From Diadophis punctatus similis (Eukaryota > Chordata > Lepidosauria > Squamata > Dipsadidae): 64,000 nucleotides of DNA. The DNA lies in assembly GCA_023053685.1 (NCBI GenBank), contig JALIGW010000002.1, forward strand, positions 163,386,534-163,450,533. The letters are read 5' to 3'. The notes beneath the pieces are model-generated. The model did no database searches, was not told the origin of the DNA, and saw nothing but the letters and a program-made list of their open reading frames with translations. The translations under genes were made by a program, and so were the position numbers. Position 1 is the stretch's first letter. Each line of letters starts with the position of its first letter. Below are positions 1-11,583 of this stretch, one piece after another.

Positions 1-687
1 AACATCCACTATTTTGAGACCACACTGGTTACCAGTTTGCTTGAGCTCAAGATGAAGTTTATCAACTTTAAAGCCCTTCATGGCTCAGCATCTGTATCTC
101 TTTCTTTCACCATTGCCTTCCTAATATAATCTTTTGTGTCCCTACATTCAGGAACTGCTATTAAGAGAAGTCTGGAAAGTGAACTTTTCAAAATTAAAGC
201 TTTTAAAAATTAAAATCTGGCTTTTTTTAAAAAACAGGCCTTAAAGATCCATATGTTATGGTATGTTTTCTCTTGTGATGTGCAAGAACTCACATTGCCT
301 TAGAATAATTCTCGCAAAATCACTTGTACTTTAAATAGCACACAGACCTTGAAAGCCTAGGTAAACAAACAACAAGGTGAGCAAGGATTTATATAAAACA
401 CAGAAGAAAAAAACATTCCCAAATCTCTTCAGACATTTATCTACCCAACATCATCACAACATTCACTATAAAGTCCAAACCCGGAGAGAGAGAGAAACAA
501 TTCGAGTAGTTGAAAAAAACACCAGAGGGGGAAAAAGATATCTAAGTATTTTCCTCTTGAGAGACGGTACAAGGAATATTAGCTGAAAAATGCTAAATCT
601 AACATTGTGGCATGGCACAAACTAAGAGGTTGATTCTTGGTGCTCTCTGAGCTTGGTTATTTCTTGCAGAGTTTTCATTATTCAAAT
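1..687. other. AT-rich non-coding stretch
   Basis: I see no gene, RNA or recognised repeat. The short open frame near 377-586 has no recognisable domain and lies in A-rich sequence. The stretch could be intronic or intergenic. Confidence 0.5.
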
Positions 688-689
688 TA

Positions 690-823
690 CCGTGTTTTCC
701 CGAAAATAAGACCCTCTCTTATATTTTTTTTGAACCCTGAAACAGCGCTTGGCCTTATTGCCATGCACTCAAAAGCCCGATTGGGCTTATTATCAGGGGA
801 TGTCTTATTTTGGGGGAAACAGG
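690..823. mobile_element. Short TA-target MITE (CCGTGTTTTCCCG termini)
   Basis: The left end reads CCGTGTTTTCCCGAAAATAAG after a TA. The right end carries the inverted counterpart, GTCTTATTTTGGGGGAAAC, and then decays. The inverted termini and adjacent TA fit a non-autonomous Tc1/mariner-like element related to the three longer elements at 32.9, 38.9 and 44.9 kb. There is no transposase. The two small frames across it (637-831 and 749-973) are chance frames. Confidence 0.6.
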
Positions 824-2644
824 ATAGGTAACATCATCAATTTCAACCCCTCATTTCAACCCAGAGCTACAAATATTGTCCTTTATAGGTACTGCACAAA
901 TTGTACTTATTCTGGATTTCTTGGCATTTTTTGCAGCCTGCAGCAAAATGCAGGGATTTTTTTTTTTAATTAAAGACGAGTGCTCAGACAAAACTGCAGT
1001 CAATTTTATGAAGGTATTCTGGTGACTTGCCATCAGCTTCATAATACCTTCACCAGTTCCAAAAGCTTTAACAGAGAGCTTCTATATTTCCAAGAGATCA
1101 CTGTAACTGACCATATCAGAAATTTCCAAAACAATGGGCTGTAACACTTTGAATTGTTAGAGATAGTTGATAAAGAATATTAGGGATAACATAATTAACT
1201 TTCTTTAGCTACACGTCTAAAGAAAAATGACTTACGTGCTCCAAGAAATGTACTCTGAATAGATACTGGAATTTTTTTTGGAGATATCAGCGGTTAACAG
1301 ATCAAGATTCCTTTAATATTAGCTACAAAGTATCAAAACAATACAGCTCCTAAATTTCAGTGACTCAGATTTTCGAGGAACTTCATTGTAAAATGTTTAC
1401 TTTGGAGTCATTTTTAAATGTTCTTAAAGTGGAATGAAATCAAGATGTCACTCAGGATACTTTGAAGTGCACCAACACACCAAGATAGAGGAAATAGTTA
1501 GAGATAAATGACACCTTTAATTCAACACACCTGGAAGCCACAGAGGTGAGATAAGCTAGTTGGTCTGATTGTTCTTTGTTAATTATTAATGTAAATGAAA
1601 ATTTCATGTTTAAAATTTAATGCTAGCAATAAATGTGTCAGTATTTTATTTTACATGGTAGTCCTCCCATTTGAGCTTACTTGCCCCGAAATTGGTTATT
1701 ATAAATTGCCATGAATTGATTTATAGCATATTAACATGAATTATAGACAACTACAGTACAATTGTTTGGATTCACATAACACACCAAATCATTATCCATG
1801 TTTACATGTCACGGTGACTAGATTAAAGACATGTATGAAATAGAAAAAGTGCATTGTTTTCAGCTTGAAACAAATGTTGTACACCAAAAGTTCTATCAAT
1901 TTTCAAATCATATTTTTAAGGTTGGCTGAAGTTTGAACTTAAATCAGTTTGGGTATTCTGTATTTCAACAAAACCAAATTCAAGAAAGTTTCAAATGTTT
2001 CAATGCTACTCAGGATAACTCTCTACAGCTGCAAAAATCAGATATCTTGAAAAGAAATACATAAAACGTTAAACCTTTGCTGTCATCTACTGTTCATTTG
2101 GATTTGTGCAGCCCAGATGTGGTAGCCTTAGGCCTAGCCTTTCTGACATATGTGGATTCTAATTAATTTACTTTAATGTGAGGACAGCTAGGCTAATACT
2201 GTGCTTCTGATCTCTCACACAAGACACAATGTTTTCAGTCCATCACCTCCTACAGGGCAAGAGAAAAACCTGGAAGAAAATACGTAATTAATGTTTAGTC
2301 AAAATGAGAGTTACATTTACATTTAAAAAAAAATAAAACTTAATCAATGTCCTAAATCTAACCTTGCAGGCAAGAACATAAGATATCACCCTTTACATGT
2401 ACTTCAGATTTGCCATAGTTATATTTCCGCATTTTTCAATGCCCTATAAAGTTTTCATAAACAAAAACAGCACAAGAGAATTCAACACACAAAATGCAAT
2501 GAACTGTATGAATAATACCAAAGCACACTTTCTTGCTCAGGATGTTAGGATGATGAGCAAGAGAAGTACTGCCAGACAATAAAGTGCCAAATCAGGCCAA
2601 ACTTTGTCATTAGTTGCCAAAAACTGGGGCATGTATATCAGATT
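824..2644. other. AT-rich non-coding stretch
   Basis: This is a long AT-rich region with no open frame of note and no repeat I can name. Possible conserved regulatory elements cannot be judged from one sequence. Confidence 0.5.
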
Positions 2645-2838
2645 TAACAGATTAACAGAGTTGGCAGGGACCTTGTAGGTCATCTAGTCCAACCCCCCCC
2701 CCGCTCAAGCAGGAGACCCTACACCATTTCTAACAAATGGCAGTCCAATCTCTTCTTAAAAACTTCCAGTGTTGGAGCATCCACAACTTCTAGTGGCAAG
2801 CTATTCCACTGGTTAATTGTTCTCACTGTCATGTGAGA
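2645..2838 (-). mobile_element. CR1 LINE 3' fragment, antisense
   Basis: The sequence carries the amniote CR1 3'-end signature on the minus strand: a block reading 'gggaccttgtaggtcatcta' followed by 'gtccaaccccc' and then 'cttccagtgttggagcatcc'. Only the terminal region is present, as usual for 5'-truncated CR1 copies. The homologous sense-strand end occurs at 10.5 and 42 kb. A poly-C run at about 2692-2702 interrupts it. Confidence 0.75.
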
Positions 2839-4289
2839 ACATATCATTCGCCTTCCTCTGATTTACTCAAATATCACAGGCTAGAACATTCCGCATTATT
2901 GGCCATGCCTCAAGACAATACTTCTTTTCCCTCTGAAGGAATCAGAGCCAGGATTCTGGCTTCTGTGGCTGATAGAAAAGGATGACCTGGGCAGCCATAC
3001 TGTTTCCTCCAAGATGCAGTCTAATTTTCTCTCCTCCATTTTGGCCACTTCCACAACCAAAGTCCTTTCTACCATGTGAGATTGTCAGGATGGATCTCTA
3101 GGAACAAGCTGGAAGGCAGAAATGCTAGGATGGGAAAGGGTTTCAGGGTGAAATTAACTGCCTAATCTCTGCTGTCCTTGGAGTTCACCTTCTTGGGTTC
3201 ACACCAGACTTTCATCTTCTAAGAATAGAACATGTCCCAGCATAACTGTACTTAAGAGGCCTCAACCATCAGTCTCCATGCCTTCTCCGTGGTTGAGGAG
3301 ACAACCACTCAAGTAGCTTCACATGCTTTGTACAACCACTTGCTCTTAAGCAGCCAGTTGAACATTAGATTGGTAAAGTTCCTCCAGATGGGGACATCAT
3401 AAGTAATAAGATGTTGAGGTAGGGATTCAATCTAGGCACTAGTCTACTAGCTCCCTTCCCTTTACAATCACAGTAAAAAGTAACAGAAATTTTATAGCAT
3501 TTCTTCATGGCAGTCTTTGTGGCAAATTTGATGTCAGCTGGGATAATTATGATATTGGCCCATCCTGCACAAACAGATGTAGTTTGTGAGCACTGCAGAA
3601 AATGTGAACAAGCTGTGCCTCATGGGCTGCCCTTCTAATGCTGGTTCAGTTGTCCATAACTATGAAGCTATGGTTGAAACTTTGTTGCCCAGAAAGCTGG
3701 CTGTCAGCCATGCAGTTCATGGCTACATTCATCTCATTCCATGTGAATCCTGCCCAGCACATTGGTATGAAACAATACCCACCTGTTGTTCTATAACCTG
3801 AGTAGTGCTGCAATTTACAATAGCAGACATCCCCGTCCTTTACCCCAACCAGTCTATGATGAGATGATGGCGATAAGAATATTTTCAAAATGCCAAGACG
3901 AAGAAGCTATACAGTAAGCATGACAGCCTTCTATTCACAGCACAGCCAACGTTTCTTCTCCCCACTGCTGATACAGGAAGAGTACCAAGACCTTCTGTGT
4001 TTGAGGGGATAGTCAGAGACCATCAGATGAAAGTCTTGGAATCTCATCTCATTCCAAGCATTTATCTGCATGATATCCATGTCACATCTGATGCCTTTGG
4101 ATAACCATCCTGCAGGCAGCTTGAAAATGCCTTACTGGTAATCTATTTTTACCTGAAAGTGACTGACTGTTAATCAGTAACCTAGGCTACCTACCAAGCA
4201 CTATCAGTGATGATAAAAGCATTTGGATGGTGTCTATAAAGGATATCCAAGATAAAAAGATGCGTGTTGTTCTTTTTCCGGATGGCATG
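2839..4289. other. Unassigned stretch with broken coding-like pieces
   Basis: No intact gene is visible. Frames such as 3586-3801 (+) are short, and coding-like residues shift between the three plus frames with several stops at about 3530-4290. This may be a very old retrocopy or LINE interior, or simply chance. I could not match it to a named protein. Confidence 0.3.
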
Positions 4290-4595
4290 TGCTTTGCATA
4301 GAACATGGATGGGTCTTCAAGTAGCAGCTTAAAATAATCCCATAATATGTGGTCCCTTAGGGCCTACAATATTCTTGCCTTGGTGATTCTGGGATGCCAC
4401 TAAGCGCCATGAACTCTGATTTATTGGAAGGGGGTGATCTTCCCCTTCTCTTAATCTGTGTCCTTATCCCCTTAGTTGTAAGAGGTGAATGGGCTGACTC
4501 CCATAATCATCACTACCTCTTCCAGTTCTGGGCTCTTTCTTAACCTTATCTATGATGATGCTAGCTGGAGCCACCACTGCTGCCTCAGAAGAAGT
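4290..4595 (+). mobile_element. Decayed LINE interior, left of a hAT insertion
   Basis: This stretch is contiguous in orientation with the LINE 3' segment starting at 4851. I infer that it belongs to the same L2/CR1-group element, cut by the hAT insertion at 4596. The coding content is too decayed to align by eye, so confidence is low. Confidence 0.35.
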
Positions 4596-4850
4596 CATTG
4601 GTGGGATTCAAAAATTTTTATTAACGGTTCTGTGGGTGTGGCATGGTCGGCATGGTGTGACTTGGTGGGCATAGTAGGGGAAGGTTACTGCAAAATCCCC
4701 ATTTCCTCCCGATCAGCTGGGACTCGGGAGGCAGAGAATAGATGGGGGCGGGTGGTATTTACCGGTGGTATTTACCCGTTCTCCAAACTATTCAAAATTT
4801 TCGCTACCGGTTCTCCAGAACTGGTCAGAACCTGCTGAATCACACCTCTG
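4596..4850. mobile_element. Non-autonomous hAT element, GTGGGATTC-terminus family
   Basis: The 255-bp element starts CATTGGTGGGATTCA and ends TGAATCACACCTCTG, an imperfect terminal inverted repeat. It is flanked by the perfect 8-bp duplication GAAGAAGT (4588-4595 and 4851-4858), the hallmark of hAT transposition. It has no transposase; the 117-codon open frame across it is not a gene. A shorter close relative sits at 53672-53868, sharing the motifs 'ctccagaac' and 'cagaacctgctgaat'. Confidence 0.85.
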
Positions 4851-5316
4851 GAAGAAGTGATGTAGCCTCCTTAAAATCCAACCTCCTTACAATTGTTGCC
4901 TTCCTGTCTTTCCTCCAAATCAGCAAATATTATAAGACTGTTTCCCTAATGAGATTTACCTGACCCATTATTCTGACAGGAGAGGCAGGACTTCAAGGGA
5001 ATGCCATCTGGCAAGATCACAGAATCTTTTCTGTTGTGGTGCCCACCCTCTCTCTGAAACATCATCCCCTGAATATCGGTTTTGGATATTGGTTTTTCAC
5101 GAGGCTTTAAAGAACTGGCTTTGCAATCAAGCCTGAGGCCTTGTTATTGGGAGGGGAGAAACCCATTTCATGGCTGTATTTATTGTAAAGGTCTGCTTTG
5201 TGTCATTGCAGTGTCAGCTGCTATTTTATATTATATGTGACTTTTATTGTCTTGCTGCCCAGAGCCATGTAATTGAGATGGGTGGCCATATCAATTTAAT
5301 AAACAAACAAACAAAC
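4851..5316 (+). mobile_element. L2/CR1-group LINE 3' end
   Basis: The 3' UTR signature 'gatgggtggccatatcaatt' is followed by an (AAAC)n tail ending at 5316. Upstream, a degenerate 'FSVVVPTL' (around 5020-5060) recalls the FSV-AP-LWN motif at the C-terminus of L2/CR1 reverse transcriptase proteins. Frameshifts and stops show that it is dead. It is interrupted at 4596 by a hAT element. Confidence 0.6.
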
Positions 5317-5641
5317 ATTCTTGCTCTCACCTGCCTCTGACTAGCCATCTAACTGGCCTAGTTCTCGCCAGGCAAGAGGTGTTTAGTGAGGGATTTTGGG
5401 GGGAGGGGGTAAAGTTGTGGGAGTGTACCTGGCTAGCTCTAAACTGAGGATTAGAACTGGGGGAAAAGCTTTCAAGCTTTTTTAATAACAAGGGGGGTGT
5501 TATTAGTAGCCTTTAGTTTTCGAGACAGATGTACTGCCTTCTCCAAGTATTTTCCCTCAATAACATGCCCTGTGACAGAGGGTGTCTGGGCCACAATCAC
5601 ACATAAGCTTCCATAGTTCAAAGTGGACTTCAACGTAAGTA
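5317..5641. other. Non-coding spacer
   Basis: No gene or named repeat is seen. It contains a G-rich run near 5395-5412. Confidence 0.45.
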
Positions 5642-6011
5642 CAGGAAGTCTTCGCCTTACAACAGTACAAAGTTATAACATCCCTGAAAAATGTGACTTA
5701 TAACCGTTACGACCTTTGCAATATCCCCATGATCACGTGATCAAAATTCAGACACTTGGCAATTGATTCATATTTATGACGGTTGCAGTATCCCAGGATC
5801 ACGTGATCACCTTTTGTGACCTTCTGACAAGCAAAGTCAATGGGGAAGTCAGATTCATTTAACAACCAGGTTACTAACTTAACAACTGCAGAGATTCACT
5901 TAACAACTATGGTAAGAAAGGACGTAAAATGGGCAAACTCCACTTAACAAATGTCTCGCTTAACAACATAAATTTTGGGCTCAATTGTGGTCATAAGCCG
6001 AGGACTACCTG
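5642..6011. mobile_element. Palindromic TA-target MITE (CAGGTAGTCCTCGACTTAC family), copy 1
   Basis: The left end CAGGAAGTCTTCGCCTTAC and right end GCCGAGGACTACCTG are inverted, with TA on both sides (5640-5641, 6012-6013). Internal blocks about 'cacttaacaa' and 'aatggggaagtcagattca' recur in the copies at 28.2 and 30.2 kb. TA duplication suggests a Tc1/mariner-superfamily transposase. No coding capacity. Confidence 0.8.
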
Positions 6012-6013
6012 TA

Positions 6014-7352
6014 TCTCTTGGGCCAGTCCACACCTTAACTACTGCACTCAATTTAATGTGTCCATGTATATCTAGCAAGCAGCAAAGTTAACAATATCAG
6101 TTTTGGCCAAAGAAGGAAGCAGGCCTAATTAAAGAGAAAAGAGGATTCTACAGAGGAAATCTTATTTAAAATCAAAAGGGAGCTGATTGCAAATCAAGAG
6201 ATTGGGAAGAGGGATTTTCCCCTTCCTTATTTCTGTCTGAGTAAAATCACCAGCCATCCCATTGAATCAAAGTTGAAACTAAAAGAAATATATGCTGGCA
6301 TTCAGGCTGTGGAAACTGTTTCAGACTATGCACAAAAGAGCACCAGGCCAGCAGAAGCAACAATCAGGGCCTAAGTCTTTCACAGCAATTTCTTCCTCCA
6401 ACTTTTCTACAGCCATTCTTCAATGGTCTTTAGATCCAGAACACCTCCCTCACTATGCCGATCGATCATGTGCTCCTGAACTGCCTGTTGCTTTGCTCTA
6501 ATACTTCATGCAGCTCCACCAAACCTAAGCCAAGAGCAGCAGGAATATGACCCAATGTTTCTGCTGTCCTGAGGAGAACTTAAATGCTAACACTCCAATT
6601 GCAAGAGACAAGACAACTTCCAGCCACATCACTTTAAAAAAAACCTACTCAAAATGCTTTCTACCTGAAACAATTGTTCTGTGTTTTATCCAAAATATGT
6701 GATTTTTTCCAATGCACAAATCACACAAAACAGCTGTTTCATGCTCAAAGCAGCTCATGCTTTAAATGTCTTGCATGCAACTTTAACCAAAGCCAAACAA
6801 ACCACATTATAGCTTAGTGTGATTTAAAATTTCAGTGTTTGCCTTCCTCCTTCTATCTGACCTTTCCCTATATTATAAAAAGTAGTAATTCATTCAAATG
6901 AGTTTGTTCTTCTGTTCTTTATTATTGAGTATCTATAGATCGCTTGACTGTCCACTGAGATTTTCTACTGTAATAAATTACATAAAATGAAAGGCAACAG
7001 CTTTAAAACAAAAATAAAAAGCGGAACAAAACAATATTAACATTAATCATTGTTCATCAAAGCCCAAGTGAAACAATATGATTTTCTGCACTTAAATCTT
7101 TCAGTAAAGATTGCAGCAACAGGCAAGAGCCCAAAGTTGTCACAGCAAAGTTTCTTTATACTGATTGACCTAATCTTGTGATAGATTGTAGCACAGCATT
7201 TATGATAAAGAAGGTATATAAGGGTATATTTATACATGAGGTAACATCTTCGCTGATATTCTACCACTAACCTGTTTAAGATTTCCAAAACAAGAATAGA
7301 GACCTAGGTTCAGAAACTAAAGGGAAGCAAGGATAGTTGGTTCCAGACTGTC
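6014..7352. other. Non-coding stretch
   Basis: No gene is recognised. The frames at 6292-6501 (+) and 7043-7288 (-) show no domain, signal peptide or known motif, and I treat them as chance. Confidence 0.45.
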
Positions 7353-7742
7353 CCAAAGGTGCTTTTTCAAGAGGCAACTGGACTTTCTTGTTTTTTCTTT
7401 GAAGACGTTTCCCTTCTCATCCAAGAAGCTTCTTCAGCTCTGGCAGGACAGTGGGGAATGGAAGGATTTATATTCCTTGCAGACAGCTGGTCATTTGCCT
7501 CCTTTTAGAGGGTCCTTGAAGCACTTGGATATTTATCTGTGTCCTCAGGGTCACCTGAGTAGTGCTCCTGGTTCCTGCAGTCTGCAATTTTTCCTCTGGA
7601 AATCCATTCCCACTCCCACATCATTCCAAGGGTTCATCCCAAATTGTATAGCTAAAAGAGAAGAAGCTTCTTGGATGATAAGCGAAAGGTCTTCAAAGAA
7701 AAAACAAGAAAGCCCAGTTGCCTCCTGAAAAAGCACCTTTGG
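7353..7742. repeat. Inverted repeat with arms of roughly 85-90 bp
   Basis: The left arm begins CCAAAGGTGC at 7353 and includes 'gaagcttcttcagc' near 7426-7440. The right arm, about 7655-7742, is its reverse complement and ends GCACCTTTGG. The arms flank about 215 bp. The block 'tcatccaagaagcttcttc' resembles a widespread vertebrate repeat terminus, possibly from a Penelope-like element, but I cannot confirm the family. Three overlapping frames here are by-products of the repeat. Confidence 0.6.
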
Positions 7743-7979
7743 TAACAACCATGACCTGGATGACTGAGAATCTCTACAGACTTTTGGTTCCAGACTGGTG
7801 ATATTTTTTCGCTAAACCTTGTATCCAATAGGATCATCACTTGTTATCCTACATGCATTACACTTTTCAAGGGCAGCATGTTACAATGATCTAAACGAGA
7901 GGCATTGAAGACATCAATCACTATGGCTACCTTCTTTCTTCCAGAGGGTACTGCTGCCCAGTTAGCCAAAACTATTCTC

Positions 7980-8619
7980 AGTGCTCCTGGCTGCAGCAAT
8001 CACTTGGTGTCCACCAGAAAGTCTGACTGGCTCAAGAGTTCTTTGTAACTTCATACAGTGCCAGCTCCATCTACAAACTTCAGCTCTGATAAATTCCAAA
8101 TTTATAGGTCCTTCCATTGAGGACCTGTATACTGCACGAGTCAAAAAGAGGGCTGTGAAAATGTCTACAGACCCCTCACATCCTGGACATAAATTGTTTC
8201 AATTTCTACCCTCAAAATGACGCTATAGGGTTCTGCACACCAGAACAACAAGACACAAGGACAGTTTTTCCCCGAATGGCATCACTCTGCTAAACAACTA
8301 ATTCCCACAACACTGTCAAATTAACTACTAAGACTGTATTACTATTCTTCTTCTCATCCTTACTAGTACCTATCTCTTCCCACTTATGGCTATATCCATG
8401 TTACTTGTATCTGTACAACTTATATTGTTTTTATTGTTTCCTAGTACGATTTGATTGCTTATTAGTATCCTATGACTATCACTAAGTGATGTATCTTATG
8501 ATCCTTGACGAATATATTTTATTTTTTCTTTATGTACACTGAGAGCATATGCACCAAAGACAACTTCCTTGTGCGTCCAATCACACTTGGCCAATAAAGA
8601 ATTCTATTCTATTCTAAAT
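7980..8619 (+). mobile_element. Snake-type CR1/L3 LINE 3' end with ATTCT tail
   Basis: At about 8160-8310 a coding remnant reads 'DPSHPGHKLFQFLPS', then with frame loss 'RTTRHKDSFFPN', a pattern I associate with LINE ORF2 C-termini. The 3' UTR follows, with 'tgtacactgagagcatatgc' and 'cacttggccaataaagaatt', and ends in a short (ATTCT)n run. The same 3' UTR occurs at 51.2-51.9 kb with a much longer ATTCT tail. The left boundary is uncertain. Confidence 0.65.
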
Positions 8620-8960
8620 TCCAAATTATCAATAAAACTACTAAGTATTATTGCCATAGAGACAAGATGCCGCAGCAGAGTTGTGGATCTCCTCTTCTCC
8701 TCTCCCCAGGAAGAAAGACAATACAGAACCCTGAGCATCTCCATGAACCAAGGACATGAGGCTAAGCCTTCTTCTAGGACTTTTAGATTGAAGGCACTAC
8801 AAATGGCATCACAAGACCCATATAGCCAAATGTCCCAGAAAGGTACTATGATCTAGAACAATGTCTTTTTTAAAAAAAAAAATCCAAAGTGGCCAGATGT
8901 AAAGTCAAATAATGAACCAGGGTCACACACATAAAGATCTCTTTGCACAGAGAAAGATCT

Positions 8961-9182
8961 GAGGGTGGTGCAGTGGTTAAAGTGCAGCACTGCAGTTCAG
9001 CAGTTCAGCTGTTCAAGTCTCACCCGGCTCAAGGTTGACTCAGCCTTCCATCCTTCTGAGGTCGGTAAAATGAGGACCCAGATTGTTGGGGGCAATATGC
9101 TGAACTCTGTAAACCGCTTAGAGAGGGCTGTAAAGCACTATGAAGCGGTATAGAAGTCTAAGTGCTATTGCTATTGCTATTG
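8961..9182 (+). mobile_element. tRNA-derived SINE with BovB-like tail (Sauria-SINE type), copy 1
   Basis: A tRNA-like head 'gtgcagtggttaaagtgcag' is followed by a B-box-like 'gttcaagtctcac'. Next come the shared body ('aaaatgaggacccagattgt') and the 3' part 'gtaaaccgcttagagagggc', ending in (ATTGCT)n. The head-body-tail order is that of SINEs mobilised by BovB LINEs in squamates. Confidence 0.85.
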
Positions 9183-10494
9183 AGGGGCACTTGGTTGTTT
9201 TCTTGCATACATTTCATTATTAGATAACATCATTGGTGCAAGATCTCTTAATTACAGTGTTTCAGGTCTACCAAATCACTGTTTAGTCAACTAGGAGTAT
9301 GATAATTCTGTGTATGTGAGAGCAGGAAAGAAGCTTCCTCCCGCAGATTATAAAAGCAAGAGCAACAGCTTATTTGAGAGGCATTTCAAGCAATATCTTC
9401 TCTTTCCTCTACTCGGTTATAACCGCCTCACTAAGGACACATCCACTCAAGGACTCTGCCAGCCTTAAAGCAGCTCCAGAGCTCTGGATTCCAAGAGGGT
9501 GAGAAGTGCTGTGGGAAAGGTGAGCCCATTCATTTCTAGCTGGCTTTAACGATACTATAGCTGATTTTAATGATACTGTAGCTCTACTTCCCATAAAAGA
9601 AAAATATCACCTACCCCTTCTGTGGGTCATTTGCATTAGGATCTGAAAAGATATTGCTAGTTTGACAGCATCTCCCTTTCAATAACCCAAACAAAACAAG
9701 CAAAGCTAAACAGGAACTTGTTAGTTCTGCCTGGTTCATCCCCACATCTTTTTCTTCTTTTATTTCCTCCCTTTATTTTGGATTTGGGCAATGAGATTTT
9801 GCATCTGCAGCATCTGCAGAAGCTCAAAGCAAGACGGTGATCTTTTCCCCTGGTTCTCAGTATTACAAACAGATGTTGCTTCAGATTGTGGCTGAGGATA
9901 CAGGAATAGAAACATGGGAATGATGGAAGAGCTTGGCTCAATGGCTCATCCTCTGACTTCCCTCTTTCAGACAGATTCCAATTATCATTCAAAGAGGAAA
10001 AGCTAAGCCTCCCTTCCCTCCTTCTTCTAACAAAGCACTGCCAATGGCCCCTCCTTAAAAAGACCCATAAAAGCTACAGATGCCCATTCCTACAATACTA
10101 GATGCTGCTTAGCAATCCAGGAGCACAGTTATCTGACCCACCTCACACCACAGCTGACTCACAAAAGGTGGACTTTCTTCCAATCTTGTTTGACAACAAA
10201 TAGGAATTGATACAAGGAAAGCTCAGACTGGTCCTACTGCTACTACTCTTTGGCTTTTATTGCTCCTTCCTATAAGATGGGGAAAATAATGACCTCCCGT
10301 TTAAAAACAAATCACATTTACATACTGCTGTGATATAATGAATAAAAAACTGTCATTTCTAGTTAATCCTTGCTTACTTTGGCCTTCATCCATGAGGTAA
10401 ATAATTTCCCCCCAGACTTGTTTGGAATCATAGAGGAGAAATTAAAAGAAGTAATCTGGAACCAGCCCTTTCAATGGAGCTTCTGCTGTGAAAG
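9183..10494. other. Non-coding stretch
   Basis: No gene is found. The 111-codon minus frame at 9657-9992 has no recognisable domain. The start (about 9190-9250) weakly resembles the repeat terminus at 60.5 kb ('ttgttttc...tttcatta...gtaacat'). Confidence 0.4.
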
Positions 10495-10735
10495 AGCAAT
10501 GGACGGAAACTAATAAAGGACAGAAGCAACCTAGAACTAAGAAGAAATTATCTGACAGAACAATTAATCAGTGGAACAACTCGTCTTCAGAAGTTATGAA
10601 TGCTCCAACACTCGAAGTTTTAAAGAAGAGATTGGACAACCATTTGTCTGAAATGGTATAGGGTTTCCTGCCTAAGCAGGGGGTTGGACTAAAAGACCTT
10701 CTAAATCCCTTCCAACTCTTCTCTTCTCTTCTATT
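10495..10735 (+). mobile_element. CR1 LINE 3' end, sense
   Basis: It contains the CR1 terminal blocks 'gcaacctagaactaag', 'gaagagattggacaaccatt' and 'gcagggggttggactaaaag', then a degenerate TTCTC/TTCTA tail. It is the reverse complement counterpart of the fragment at 2645-2838 and closely parallels the split copy at 41950-42692. It is 5'-truncated with no coding sequence. Confidence 0.75.
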
Positions 10736-11549
10736 CACAGAGCTTGAGTCTAATTTAGCAGCTCTTCAAGGAGCAATGAAGAACCAGTAACCCTCTAGAT
10801 AAGGCTGAACAATGGTTCCTAGCATCCCACACTCACTCTTTCCCACACTGACTGGGTTGCCACTGAACAACTTCTGGAGGTCCATAGGATTTCCCAGCCT
10901 GGCAATATAGAGTAAAATTGTTTGACAACATTCAGTTGCACTTTTTTAGAGTGGGGGAGAGACCTGCAGAAACTTATTTCCACCTAACAGAGAATTTCTC
11001 TTTTTATTAACATCAACCACAAAAGAAAATGAAGGGTGACAAAGAAAAAATCCATAAAACTTTCTGCATTTATTAGTTGATAGAAAGATAGAAATTCAAC
11101 ATGTCTCCACTGAATATTCCTTACCAGCACATGTCCAATTTTGTTTCTTTCTGATTCCATTACCCTCTGCCAGGGACTGGCAGTTTGTTAAAGAACCGGT
11201 CCTTCTTGCTTCTCCATGGATCATCAAAATGTCACCACCATTAGTCAGTTCATTTCTATGAGAAAGCAACAGCCAAGTTAATCTTCGTGGTTTTTTACTG
11301 CAATTATGCAATATTTATCCTTTCTTATTATATGACCAAAACATATTTGTACATTCGAGACATGACATTTTATTTTATTAAAGTTTTGCAATGTGAAATA
11401 TGAAACATACTGATTGGCAAACTGTTCCTCAGTATTGCCAATGGAATACCTTCACATGCTCATTATTTTGGGCATATCAAACACAAGCCACAACTGCTGA
11501 CGAAACAAAGCAATGAAACAAGTATGCACAATGAATTTTCAAGTTCATT

Positions 11550-11583
<34 letters not shown>

